Shown in pieces: positions 10,006 to 18,404 of a stretch of DNA of 64,000 bases. Source of the stretch: Duganella sp. 1411. GTDB lineage: Bacteria; Pseudomonadota; Gammaproteobacteria; Burkholderiales; Burkholderiaceae_D. The stretch spans positions 372,001-436,000 of the forward strand of contig NZ_JAFICD010000004.1 of assembly GCF_017833525.1 (NCBI RefSeq), given 5' to 3'. The number at the start of each line of letters is the position of its first letter. The stretch's first letter is position 1. The position numbers and the translations under genes were made by a program. The notes beneath the pieces were generated by a model. It was not told the origin of the DNA. It saw nothing but the letters and a program-made list of their open reading frames with translations, and made no database searches.

Positions 10006-10479
10006 ATTGATACTCGCCGCGTCGGTGCTGATGATTTGATCCGCCGGCACGCGTGGTCGCGTTTCCAGTTTGGTCGACAGCACGATTGAAGTGGCCGTCT
10101 TGCCGATCTTCGATAGCGACATGAGCAGTGCCTCAAGGTGTTCCGGCGCGCCGACGGCGATCCGCAGCAACGCGCAGTCGGAGCCGGTGGTCGAGTGCAG
10201 CGCAAGCACTTCGGGATGGGCAAGCGCCCACGCGTCGAGCAGCTCGTGCGAGTCGACGGTGATTCTGACGAATGTCTCGAAGCTATATCCGAGTTCCCTA
10301 AGGTTGACGCGCGCGCAATAGCCTTGAATGACGTTGGCCTCCTCAAGTCTGCGTATGCGCTCTGTCACCGCCGGTGGGGTCAAGTGGATTCGGCGCCCTA
10401 TTTCGGAATACGACAATCGCGCATCCTCCTGTAACAGGGCCAGGATCTTGCGGTCGTAACCATCCAAATCGAAAGACAA
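9979..10479 (-). CDS. Lrp/AsnC family transcriptional regulator
   Basis: 166 residues. Winged helix-turn-helix at about 5-60 (DLDGYDRKILALLQEDARLS, then EIGRRIHLTPPAVTERIRRLE), followed by the RAM/AsnC ligand-binding ferredoxin-like domain (YSFETFVRITVD to LETRPR). These regulators sense amino acids or related small molecules. The last residues NGVKSNIRT are encoded by the right arm of repeat family B, so the native C-terminus has probably been replaced. The likely target is unclear; the divergent gene at 10596 is the best candidate. Confidence 0.9.
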   Translation of the reverse strand: MSFDLDGYDRKILALLQEDARLSYSEIGRRIHLTPPAVTERIRRLEEANVIQGYCARVNLRELGYSFETFVRITVDSHELLDAWALAHPEVLALHSTTGSDCALLRIAVGAPEHLEALLMSLSKIGKTATSIVLSTKLETRPRVPADQIISTDAASINGVKSNIRT

Positions 10480-10595
10480 AGCAAACTCCTTAAAAAACCT
10501 TCAATTCTCCAGAATCGCGCTTGAAATTCCTTGGGTCGCTCATGGTTCATCCCTGCGCGCCCGCGTACCATGGGCGGCTCTGGCAAAGGAAAAAC

Positions 10596-10907
10596 ATGAA
10601 TACGATCATAGAAATCAGGAGCTACCAACTTAAAGCCGGATCGGCGGCGCGCTTCGACCATCTGATGCGGGAGCAGTCCTTGCCGTTATTGGATCGCGCC
10701 GGAATGGCGGTCTTGGCCGCGGTTCCGTCACTGCACTGTGAAAATGCATACCTGCTCATGCGCGGCTATAAGGATTTACACCATCGCGCCGAAAGCCAGG
10801 ATGAATTTTACCGCAGTCAGGCATGGCTTCGCGGCCCTCGGGACGCGATCATGGATTGCATCGAGACCTACAACACGGTGGTCGTTCCCGCCCACCTACT
10901 CAAATAA
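10596..10907 (+). CDS. NIPSNAP-family protein
   Basis: 103 residues. Start at the ATG at 10596, with AAAGGA eight bases upstream; a longer open frame to 10521 lacks a ribosome site. IIEIRSYQLKAGSAARFDHL at the N-terminus and the ferredoxin-like dimeric barrel pattern are characteristic of NIPSNAP (PF07978). Function in bacteria is poorly known. The next gene starts 15 bases downstream, so the two probably form an operon divergent from the AsnC gene. Confidence 0.8.
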   Translation: MNTIIEIRSYQLKAGSAARFDHLMREQSLPLLDRAGMAVLAAVPSLHCENAYLLMRGYKDLHHRAESQDEFYRSQAWLRGPRDAIMDCIETYNTVVVPAHLLK

Positions 10908-10922
10908 CGGAAAGAGCGATCG

Positions 10923-11423
10923 ATGAATAACAGTAACGGCAGCAGCTTCGACTTCCTGCTGGGCGACTGGAAGGTGCGCAATCGCCGCCTCGTCGAAAGA
11001 TTAAGTGGCTGCGACGAGTGGGAAGAATTCGACGCCTGGCAGACCAATCGCGCGCTGCCGGGCGGCATAGGCAATTACGACGATTTTGTGGCGGACGCGT
11101 GGCGCCCCGGATACGTCGGACTATCGCTGCGCCTGTTTAATCCAGAAACCGGGCTATGGAGCATTTACTGGCTGGACAATAAGAACGGCGGACTCGAACG
11201 ATCGGGCACGTTGCTGCCGCCGGTGGTCGGCAAATTCGACAACGGGATCGGTCTTTTCGAGGGCGAAGACACATTCAATGGACGAGCTGTACGGGTACGC
11301 TACACGTGGTCCGATGTCGAGGGTGACCGGCCTCGATGGGAACAGTCCATGTCGGAAGACCACGGCAGAACCTGGGAGATGAACTGGTCCATGGTCTTCG
11401 AGAAACGAAGCCGGCGGCAATAG
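10923..11423 (+). CDS. DUF1579-like hypothetical protein
   Basis: 166 residues, no signal peptide. FDFLLGDWKVRNRRL near the N-terminus and the WSIYWLDNK segment followed by GGLERSGTLLPPVVGKF are typical of the DUF1579-type lipocalin-like fold proteins, whose role is unknown. It directly follows the NIPSNAP gene (15 bases) on the same strand. It converges on the phosphoesterase gene, with a terminator between them. Confidence 0.6.
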   Translation: MNNSNGSSFDFLLGDWKVRNRRLVERLSGCDEWEEFDAWQTNRALPGGIGNYDDFVADAWRPGYVGLSLRLFNPETGLWSIYWLDNKNGGLERSGTLLPPVVGKFDNGIGLFEGEDTFNGRAVRVRYTWSDVEGDRPRWEQSMSEDHGRTWEMNWSMVFEKRSRRQ

Positions 11424-11454
11424 CAAGGCCGCGAAGCAAGCCGCCGCCGACGGG

Positions 11455-11482
11455 AAAAATGACCGGGCGCGATCCCGGCCAT
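11455..11482 (-). terminator. Phosphoesterase-gene terminator
   Basis: On the minus strand ATGGCCGGG (11482-11474) pairs with CCCGGTCAT (11467-11459), followed by TTTTTCCC. Apart from one base it is the hairpin that follows hemB. Confidence 0.8.
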
Positions 11483-11494
11483 TTCCAAAGCAGC

Positions 11495-13633
11495 CTACTC
11501 CTGCGGCGTCAACGCCAGCGCCGCGCTGAAGTCGCCCATCGGCTTGGCGCCGTTGGCCGCCAGCGCCTTGTCGCGCACCGTCAGGCCGTCGAGCACCGGC
11601 AGGTTGAAGCGGTGGGTGATGGCGCGCAGGATGGACGCCGAGTCGTACTGCGTGTGGTCGACCGAACCCTTCTTAACGAACGGCGACACGATGATGGCCG
11701 GCACGCGCGTGCCCGGCCCCCAGCTGTCGCCCTTCGGCGGCGCGGCGTGGTCGTAGAAGCCGCCGTTCTCGTCGTAGGTGACGATGACCAGCATGTTCTT
11801 CCACTGCGGGCTCTGCTTGAGCCTGGCGATGACGTCGGCGATGTGGGCGTCGCCGTCGGCCACCGAGGCGTAGCCGGCGTGCTGGTTCAGGTTGCCCTGC
11901 GGCTTGTAGAAGGCCACCGGCGGCAGCGTGCCGGCGGCGACGTCGGCCACGAATTGGGTGTCGTAGTCCTTCAGGTGCGCCGCGCGGTAGGCCGCGTTCT
12001 TCACCGGATCCATGTTGGCGTAGTAGTTGAACGGCTGGTGGTGGAACTGGAAGTTGGGCGGATTGGCGAAGGCGCCGCGCGTGGCCGAGGTGGCGTTGGC
12101 GGTGGTGCTGTTCCAGGCGCCGGCGTACCAGGCCCAGTCGACGTTTTTGCTGGTCAGCATGTCACCGATGTTTTTCTGCGTCTGCGGCGGCAGCGTGTTG
12201 GCCTTGGCCGTGTCGGCGAACAGGTGGCTGGCGTCGGCGCCGGCCGGGGCGTTGCTGCTCGGCTGGTACGGCGGCTGCATGGTGTTGACCGCGTAGAACA
12301 TGCCGCTGGCGTCGGCCGGCGTCAGCGCGCCGTCGTTGGCGTAGGTCTGCGCGCCGTTCAGCACGCTGCCGGGCGACGTGGCCGACGGCGTCAGGCGCAC
12401 GAAGTTGCCCTTGGCGTCGACATCGATCTTCGAGATCGCGCCGGCCGCCACCGACTTGTCGGCGTTCGGGTATTGCGGCGCGCAGGCGCAGATCAGGTAC
12501 TGGTGGGTCAGGAAGGAGCCGCCGAAGGCGCCGATGAACAGGTTGTCGGCCAGCGCGTACTGCCTGGCGATGTCCCACATCTTCATCTTGCTGCCGTCGT
12601 AGTAGCCCATGCTCAGGCCGCCGGCATCCGAATACAGCGCGAACTTGTCGTTGGCGCCGCCGTTGATCTGCATCTGGTTGTTGTAGAAGCGGTGCACCAG
12701 GTCGCGCGTGATGACCGACTGCGGCAGCCCGATCGGGCTGTTGGCGTCGTCGATCTGGAACGGCTTGTTGGGCAGGCCGGCCGACTGCGCCTGCGTCACC
12801 ACCACGCTCTGGCCGGCGGCGGTCATGCCGCCCCAGGTCGGCGGCAGCACCGGCAGCGTGCTGTTGTCGACGTCCTTCTGCGGCACGTAGCCGCCGGTCG
12901 AGGTCGGATTGACGCCGGGTACGCCGTTGGCGCCGGGGAACAGGCCGTACAGATTGTCGAAGCCGCGGTTCTCGGCGTAGATGACGACGATGTTCTTGAT
13001 GTTGCCCAGCGCGGCGCCGGCGCTGATGGCGGCGGCCACGTCGGCGCTGGCGGCCTGCGTGGCGGCGGCGGCGATGACAGCGGTGAAGTTGTCGTTTTCC
13101 GCTTTCAGCCTGGCCTGGTCGTCGCCGCTAACCTTGTTGACGTCGGCCAGCAGATTGCTTTCGGCCACGCCGATGCGCGCCGCCAGTTGCGCACTGGCCT
13201 TGGCGAAGTCGCCGCCGTTGGCGTCCATGATGGCGCTCAGCTCGGTGCTGATGGCGTCGATGATGCCGGTGTGGCCGTTGGGCGCGCGGAACACCAGCTT
13301 TTGCGTAACCTTGGTGCCGGCGTCGCCGGGCGCGTCGTGGCGGATGGCGTCGGTGTCGACGGTGACCAGCAGCGCGCCGCTGCCGGCGCCGGTCACTTTG
13401 AAGCCGCCGTCGGCGCCGGTGCGCGCGCTGCCCGAGTTGCTGTCGCAGGTCAGCTTGACGCTGCTGCTTTCCAGGCAGACCGAGGCATTTTCGTAATAAC
13501 TGCCAACCACCTGGCCGGACAGGGTCGGTACGTCGCCGGACGAGCTGCCGCAGGCGATCAGTCCGGCGCCGAGGCCGGCCGCCAGCAGCAGCAACGGCAG
13601 TGGGCGCAGCACCGTTTTCAGTTTGGATGTCAT
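11495..13633 (-). CDS. Lipoprotein phosphoesterase (phospholipase C / acid phosphatase family, PF04185-like)
   Basis: 712 residues. Lipoprotein signal with lipobox LIAC (C28). A roughly 170-residue N-terminal region (carboxypeptidase-regulatory-like repeat, then a helical stretch) precedes the phosphoesterase domain. That domain begins at about 200 with NIVVIYAENRGFDNLYGLFP, where the metal-binding E and N are visible. Further motifs are DAGGLSMGYYDGS, FIGAFGGSFLTHQYLICACA and the VTYDENGGFYDHAAPP metal-binding segment. Likely hydrolyses phosphomonoesters or phospholipids outside the inner membrane. It is divergent from a MauG-like gene, and both have Pho-box-like sites, so phosphate starvation control is likely. 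Confidence 0.85.
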   Translation of the reverse strand: MTSKLKTVLRPLPLLLLAAGLGAGLIACGSSSGDVPTLSGQVVGSYYENASVCLESSSVKLTCDSNSGSARTGADGGFKVTGAGSGALLVTVDTDAIRHDAPGDAGTKVTQKLVFRAPNGHTGIIDAISTELSAIMDANGGDFAKASAQLAARIGVAESNLLADVNKVSGDDQARLKAENDNFTAVIAAAATQAASADVAAAISAGAALGNIKNIVVIYAENRGFDNLYGLFPGANGVPGVNPTSTGGYVPQKDVDNSTLPVLPPTWGGMTAAGQSVVVTQAQSAGLPNKPFQIDDANSPIGLPQSVITRDLVHRFYNNQMQINGGANDKFALYSDAGGLSMGYYDGSKMKMWDIARQYALADNLFIGAFGGSFLTHQYLICACAPQYPNADKSVAAGAISKIDVDAKGNFVRLTPSATSPGSVLNGAQTYANDGALTPADASGMFYAVNTMQPPYQPSSNAPAGADASHLFADTAKANTLPPQTQKNIGDMLTSKNVDWAWYAGAWNSTTANATSATRGAFANPPNFQFHHQPFNYYANMDPVKNAAYRAAHLKDYDTQFVADVAAGTLPPVAFYKPQGNLNQHAGYASVADGDAHIADVIARLKQSPQWKNMLVIVTYDENGGFYDHAAPPKGDSWGPGTRVPAIIVSPFVKKGSVDHTQYDSASILRAITHRFNLPVLDGLTVRDKALAANGAKPMGDFSAALALTPQE

Positions 13634-13681
13634 GTTCTTGCCTTGTGGGTGGATGAAAGCGGCTCATGCTAGGCGGCGAAT

Positions 13682-13699
13682 ATGTCAGGACGATGAAAT
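13682..13699 (-). promoter_or_regulatory. Pho-box-like site upstream of the phosphoesterase gene
   Basis: Minus strand ATTTCAT-CGTC-CTGACAT (13699 to 13682): two 7-base repeats separated by 4 bases, each one mismatch from the CT(G/T)TCAT half-site. It lies 49 bases before the start codon at 13633. The 10-base direct repeat GTATCGTTTT, twice at 13715-13734, is also in this spacer. Confidence 0.5.
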
Positions 13700-13738
13700 G
13701 GCAGGGCTGGAAACGTATCGTTTTGTATCGTTTTCTAA

Positions 13739-13756
13739 CAGTCATGTAGTCGTCAT
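13739..13756 (+). promoter_or_regulatory. Pho-box-like site upstream of the MauG-like gene
   Basis: CAGTCAT-GTAG-TCGTCAT, a 7-4-7 arrangement resembling the PhoB site, followed by GTCATATTGCTAG as a possible -10 region. It ends 22 bases before the ATG at 13779. Confidence 0.45.
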
Positions 13757-13778
13757 GTCATATTGCTAGGATGGACGC

Positions 13779-15053
13779 ATGAAAATTATTTATGCGATCC
13801 TGCTGGCCACGCTGCTGGCCGCCTGCCAGCGCGCCACGCCTGCTGCCGCTCCAGCCGCTCCAGCCGCCCCTGCCGCGACGGCGACCGATGCCGCCTACGC
13901 GCCGCCGGCCGGACGGCGGCCGACGGTGCCCGAATTGACCGCGCTCGGGCGCGCCATGTTCAACGACACCAGCCTGTCGGCGTCGGGCAAGCTGGCCTGC
14001 GCCAGCTGCCACAGTCCCGACAACGCCTACAGCCCCGCCAACAAGCTGGCGGCGCAGCTGGGCGGCGCCGACGGCAGCACCGAGGGCACGCGCGCGGCGC
14101 CGTCGCTGCGCTACCTGCAGAACGCGCCCGCCTTCAGCGAGCACTACCATGATGACGACGGCGACGACAGCACCGACGCCGGCCCCACCGGCGGCCACGA
14201 CTGGGATGGCCGCGCGCGCTCGGCGCACGAGCAGGCGCTGGGGCCGCTGCTGTCGGCGCGCGAGATGGGCAACCAGGACGAGGCGGCGGTGCTGGCCAGG
14301 CTGCGCGCCGGTCCGCTGGCGGCGCAATTCCGCCAGGTGTACGGCGACGACATCTTCGCGCGGCCGGACGCGGCCCTGCGGGGGGCGCTGATGGCGCTGG
14401 AAGTGTTCCAGGAAAGCCCGGCCGATTTTTATCCGTACACCAGCAAGTACGACGCGTTCCTGCGCAAGCAGGCCACGCTGTCGGCGCCGGAACTGCGCGG
14501 GCTGCGGCTGTTCAACGACGAAACCAAGGGCAACTGCGCGTCCTGCCACATCAGCCGGATCTCGCCGGGCGGCGTGTTCCCGCAGTTCACCGACTACGGC
14601 CTGATCAACATCGGCGTGCCGCGCAACCGCAAGCTGCAGGTCAACGCCGACCCGCGCCACTACGACCTGGGCCTGTGCGGCCCGGACCGCACCGACCTCA
14701 AGGACCATAAGGAATATTGCGGCCGCTTCAAGACGCCGTCGCTGCGCAACGTCGCGCTGCGCAAGGTCTACTTCCACAACGGCGGCTTCGACCGGCTGGA
14801 GGACGTCGTGCGTTTCTACGCCACGCGCGACACGGCGCCGATGCAGTGGTACCGGGAGCGCAAGTTCGACGACCAGCCGGCCGGGCTGGAGGCCAACGTC
14901 AACATGGACGCGCCGTTCGGCGGCCGTCCCGGCGGCAAGCCGGCGCTGAGCGAACGCGAAATCGCCGATGTGGTGGCCTTCCTCAAGACTTTGACCGACG
15001 GCTATCGGCCACCGGGGGCCGCCGTTTCAAAACCGGCCGCCGCCGGCCTATAA
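13779..15053 (+). CDS. MauG/cytochrome c peroxidase-like dihaem lipoprotein
   Basis: 424 residues. Lipobox LLAAC (C16), then an Ala/Pro linker. Two c-type haem sites, CASCH at 74-78 and CASCH at 253-257, in the bacterial cytochrome c peroxidase / MauG fold. An unusual acidic insert (DDDGDDSTDAG, about 125-135) lies between the haem domains. It would be an outer-periplasm or membrane-anchored peroxidase or protein-modifying enzyme. It is divergent from the phosphoesterase gene. I recall this pairing in other Burkholderiales but did not check it. Confidence 0.85.
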   Translation: MKIIYAILLATLLAACQRATPAAAPAAPAAPAATATDAAYAPPAGRRPTVPELTALGRAMFNDTSLSASGKLACASCHSPDNAYSPANKLAAQLGGADGSTEGTRAAPSLRYLQNAPAFSEHYHDDDGDDSTDAGPTGGHDWDGRARSAHEQALGPLLSAREMGNQDEAAVLARLRAGPLAAQFRQVYGDDIFARPDAALRGALMALEVFQESPADFYPYTSKYDAFLRKQATLSAPELRGLRLFNDETKGNCASCHISRISPGGVFPQFTDYGLINIGVPRNRKLQVNADPRHYDLGLCGPDRTDLKDHKEYCGRFKTPSLRNVALRKVYFHNGGFDRLEDVVRFYATRDTAPMQWYRERKFDDQPAGLEANVNMDAPFGGRPGGKPALSEREIADVVAFLKTLTDGYRPPGAAVSKPAAAGL

Positions 15054-15106
15054 ATATGAATCAAGCTCGTTGAAGCCGTCGAAGGTGAGCATCGGGATGT
15101 GCGCGG

Positions 15107-15880
15107 TCAAGCCGGGTTTTCCTTACCAACGACGGCGCTAACGGCAGGCGCGGCGAATTCAAATTCGACCAGCGTATCATCCGGCCAGCTCTTGTCATGC
15201 AGCGGCGGCGCATAACGCGTGGGGTCTTTCGCGGAAAGGCGGTCTGCCGGCAACTTTTCGCGGAGGGAACTCGACACCAGCGTCACGGCCGTGATCGGGG
15301 CGGCGGTCGTGTAGAACACCCGGCCCCTCGAGGTGTGACAAGCCCCGCCCAACGGAACCAGGTAAGCCAGTTGCAGAAACGACGCGTCAAACCTATCGAC
15401 CGCCCAGCGCACTTCGCATTCCAGACGCAGATCGCCGAGCCGGCGCGTTCCAGCGGGAAGGCCCGCGGTATGGATATCCGGGCGCCAACGGAACAACCCC
15501 TTCTTGCTGCTGAGCCGCAAGTCGGCGTCGTCCTGCGCAGCCGCCGGGTCGCGCGGCAGCGAGAAGGTATAGTCGCCCGCGATCGGGATGCCGATGTTGA
15601 CGCTGTCGCCGACGATGCGCAGCGTGAGATCGGCCAAGGTCAAATTGGGCTGTTGCGGGCGCAGGATGAATTTCAGTTCCGCGTTGGGCGCCAGCGAATG
15701 GTAGCGCTCGAACGCGTCCATGCCGTCCAACATTTTCCGGTACGGTTTCCAGTCGGGGTCCTTGGTGCCCGCCACCGTCACTTGCTGGGTGACTTCGGCC
15801 GGGGTTTGTTCAGTGCCAGGGCTTGCCGCAACAGCGCCCGATACGAACAACAGCAGGACAATCGGGAGAGCAACACGCAT
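15107..15880 (-). CDS. Secreted hypothetical protein
   Basis: 257 residues with a clear signal peptide (hydrophobic 3-18, AVAAS). I do not recognise the family. A motif DAFERYHSLAPNAELKFILRP, a beta-rich middle (DLTLRIVGDSVNIGIPIAGD) and a single CHTSRG segment are visible. No catalytic signature or membrane anchor is apparent, so it is probably periplasmic. It lies 41 bases before the end of the ABC exporter operon on the opposite side of a short spacer and reads in the same direction, so read-through from an upstream gene is not expected. Confidence 0.6.
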   Translation of the reverse strand: MRVALPIVLLLFVSGAVAASPGTEQTPAEVTQQVTVAGTKDPDWKPYRKMLDGMDAFERYHSLAPNAELKFILRPQQPNLTLADLTLRIVGDSVNIGIPIAGDYTFSLPRDPAAAQDDADLRLSSKKGLFRWRPDIHTAGLPAGTRRLGDLRLECEVRWAVDRFDASFLQLAYLVPLGGACHTSRGRVFYTTAAPITAVTLVSSSLREKLPADRLSAKDPTRYAPPLHDKSWPDDTLVEFEFAAPAVSAVVGKENPA

Positions 15881-15921
15881 GGATCAGTTATACCTTCCAT
15901 TCAAAGTTAATGTGGTATTTT

Positions 15922-17157
15922 TTAGCCGTCGCTACGCAGCGCGGCGATCGGGTCCAGCGCGGCCGCCTGGCGCGCCGGGAACACGCCGAACGCCAGCCCC
16001 ACCGCGACGCACAGCAGCACCGCCGCGATCAGGCTGAACGGCGACCACGCCACCGACCACCCGGCCAGCGCGGCGATGCTGTAGGCCGCCACCGCGCCCA
16101 GCACCACGCCCAGCAGCGCGCCGCTGACGGCGATCACCAGCGCCTCGGCCAGGAATTGCTCGACCACGTCGCGCCGGCGCGCGCCCAGCGCCCGCTTCAG
16201 GCCGACCTCGCGGCGCCGCTCCAGCACGTTGGCCAGCATGATGTTCATGATGCCGATGCCGCCCACCAGCAGCGACACCGCCGCGATCGAACTCATGACG
16301 ATGGCGAAGATCCGCTGCGTCTGCTGGTTCTGGCGGTACAGCCCCATCGGCACGATCAGGTTGGTGTCGTCGGCACCGCCGTGGCGCTGGACGATCAGCG
16401 CCTGCAGCACGCGCGCGGCCTGGTCCGGCGCGACCTGGCCGTCCAGCCGCACGCTGATGCCGTCGACCTCGTCCTCGATGCGCTTGAAGTTGAAGCGCGC
16501 CCTGCCCGTCTCCCAGGCCACGAACAGGCGCTCGTCGTCCAGCCCCAATTTCACGCCCTCGAAGTCGGACTTGCTTTGCGCGCGGTCCTGCAGCACGCCG
16601 ACCACCTCCAGCCACACGTGGTTGAGCTTGAGTTGGCGGCCGAGCGCGGGCGCGTCGCCGAACAGGGTGCGCGCCAGCCGCGCGCCCAGCACGCACACCG
16701 GCGCCAGCGTGGCGCTGTCGGCCGGCGCCAGCCAGCGGCCGGCCGCCAGGCGCAGGCCGCCATGCTCGGCGTACGCCGGCGAGACCGCGTAGGCGCGCGC
16801 CGGCACCACGCGCTGGCCCAGCACCAGCTGGTCGACCTTGATTTCCTTTTTCATCGACACCGAGACCGCGCCCGGCACCACCGACAACGCCGCCGCGCCA
16901 TCGGCCGCCGACAGGCCCAGCGAACGGGTGCGGATGTCCTTGAGCTTTTCCGGGTCGATGGCCTTGCTCTCGACCAGCACGTTGTCGAGCCCCAGCTCGG
17001 CAACCAGCCGCAGCGCCTCGCGCTTGCTGCCCTCGCCCACCGCCAGCATGGCGACGATGGCGGCCACGCCGAACACCATGCCCAGCAACGTCAGCCCGGT
17101 GCGCAGCTTGCGGCGCCGCAGTTCGGTCACCGCCTCACGGATCAAGGCCAGGTTCAT
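15922..17157 (-). CDS. ABC exporter permease (MacB/FtsX type)
   Basis: 411 residues. Start ATG at 17157 overlaps the stop of the upstream adaptor gene by four bases. N-terminal membrane segment (RTGLTLLGMVFGVAAIVAML), large periplasmic MacB core domain, then three C-terminal membrane segments with the FtsX motif (GGIGIMNIMLANVLERRREV). This is the mechanotransmission permease type of MacB and LolCDE systems rather than a classical channel. It is the fourth gene of an operon with an ATPase (20395-21066) and two adaptor genes. Confidence 0.9.
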   Translation of the reverse strand: MNLALIREAVTELRRRKLRTGLTLLGMVFGVAAIVAMLAVGEGSKREALRLVAELGLDNVLVESKAIDPEKLKDIRTRSLGLSAADGAAALSVVPGAVSVSMKKEIKVDQLVLGQRVVPARAYAVSPAYAEHGGLRLAAGRWLAPADSATLAPVCVLGARLARTLFGDAPALGRQLKLNHVWLEVVGVLQDRAQSKSDFEGVKLGLDDERLFVAWETGRARFNFKRIEDEVDGISVRLDGQVAPDQAARVLQALIVQRHGGADDTNLIVPMGLYRQNQQTQRIFAIVMSSIAAVSLLVGGIGIMNIMLANVLERRREVGLKRALGARRRDVVEQFLAEALVIAVSGALLGVVLGAVAAYSIAALAGWSVAWSPFSLIAAVLLCVAVGLAFGVFPARQAAALDPIAALRSDG

Positions 17158-18404
17158 GATTTCTCCGTCGGCGCCGGCGGCAGCAGCACGACGCGCGCGC
17201 CGGCCGCCACGCCGCTTTTCAGTTCGCTGCGCACTGGGCCGCGCTGGCCCAGTTCGACCTTGTGGCGGGTCTGCTTGCCGTGCTCCTCGGTGTAGACGAC
17301 GTAGCCGGCGCCGTCCCGCACCAGCGCGATGTTGGGCACCGTCAGCGCGGCCGGCCTGGACACCAGTTGCACCACGCCGCGCAGCGCCTGGCCCGGCTTG
17401 AGGCCGAGCTTGCGCGCGGTGGCGCTGTCGATGGCGGCGTCGAAATCGCTGTACTTGACGGGCGACTCCTGCGAGATGGTGCTGGCATTGCTGCCGACGC
17501 GCGTCACCTTGAGCTCGAGCTCGGTGCCGGTGCCGGCCAGGCGCACCCGCACCGGCAGCCCGGCCTTCAGCCCGAAGGCCTGGCCTTCCGCCACGCTGAA
17601 GTGGGCCACCAGTTGCTCCAGGTCCGGCAGCGCGCCGAACTCCTGCCCGGCCGCCTGGTTCGAGCCGATCTCCGGCTTGGTGCCGTCCCACTTGGCCGCC
17701 AGCAGGAACACGCCGTCGTGCGGCGCCACCAGTTCCAGCGCGGACAGGCTATCGCGTTTTTGCGCGGCGGTGCGCACCACGCTGTCGCGCTGCGAATGCA
17801 GCACGGCGTCCTGCGCGGCCGTGCGCGCCTGCGCCTGGCCGCCCTTCCAGTCCAGATAGGTGCGCTTGGTGGTCAGGAAGCCGACATCGGCCAGCGCGTC
17901 GAGGATGGTGTTGCGGGCGAAGATGCTCAGGTCGACGTCGGCGTAGCGCCGGCTCAGGTTCAGGTCGTCCTCGACCTTGGCGCGATCGCCGACCAGCGTG
18001 TCGTGCTCGACGGCGGCGGTGCTGGCGTTGGCCTGCTCGGCCAGCGTCTTGCGCAGCAATTCCAGATCGGCCTGCGACAGCTCCATGCGCGATTGCGGGG
18101 CGTCGAAGCGCGCCACCACCTGGCCCTTTTGCACGGCGCTGCCGTCGGCCACCATGTCGACCAGCACGCGCTGGCTCCAGCCGCTGCCCGGCACATTGAG
18201 CGGCGTGCTGGCGGCGGCCTTGATTTCACCGTCGACGGCCAAGGTCTCCAGCCACGGACGCGGCGCCAGCGTCTCGGCGGCGGCGCCGGCGGACGGCGCA
18301 TCGCCGTCGCAGGCGCTCAAGGCCAGCGCCACGCCAAGGCCGAGCAACAACGCCGGGCCCCACGCCGGCATCCGCGCGGCCGTTTTCCGGGGCGCGTTCG
18401 TCAT
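17154..18404 (-). CDS. HlyD-type periplasmic adaptor lipoprotein
   Basis: 416 residues. Lipobox LSAC near residue 33 (ALLLGLGVALALSAC). The hairpin and lipoyl regions are recognisable: GWSQRVLVDMVADGSAVQKG, a coiled-coil stretch, and ALELVAPHDGVFLLAAKWDG. A beta-barrel and membrane-proximal part follow (LPVRVRLAGTG, SRPAALTVPNIALV). It overlaps both its neighbours by four bases (ATGA), so translation is coupled. This is the third adaptor module of a transporter that would normally have one. Confidence 0.85.
   Translation of the reverse strand: MTNAPRKTAARMPAWGPALLLGLGVALALSACDGDAPSAGAAAETLAPRPWLETLAVDGEIKAAASTPLNVPGSGWSQRVLVDMVADGSAVQKGQVVARFDAPQSRMELSQADLELLRKTLAEQANASTAAVEHDTLVGDRAKVEDDLNLSRRYADVDLSIFARNTILDALADVGFLTTKRTYLDWKGGQAQARTAAQDAVLHSQRDSVVRTAAQKRDSLSALELVAPHDGVFLLAAKWDGTKPEIGSNQAAGQEFGALPDLEQLVAHFSVAEGQAFGLKAGLPVRVRLAGTGTELELKVTRVGSNASTISQESPVKYSDFDAAIDSATARKLGLKPGQALRGVVQLVSRPAALTVPNIALVRDGAGYVVYTEEHGKQTRHKVELGQRGPVRSELKSGVAAGARVVLLPPAPTEKS

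Noticed and set aside
11336..13672. A plus-strand open frame of 778 codons opposite the phosphoesterase gene
   Set aside because: No domain, biased Arg/Val/Gly composition, fully antisense to a recognisable enzyme.
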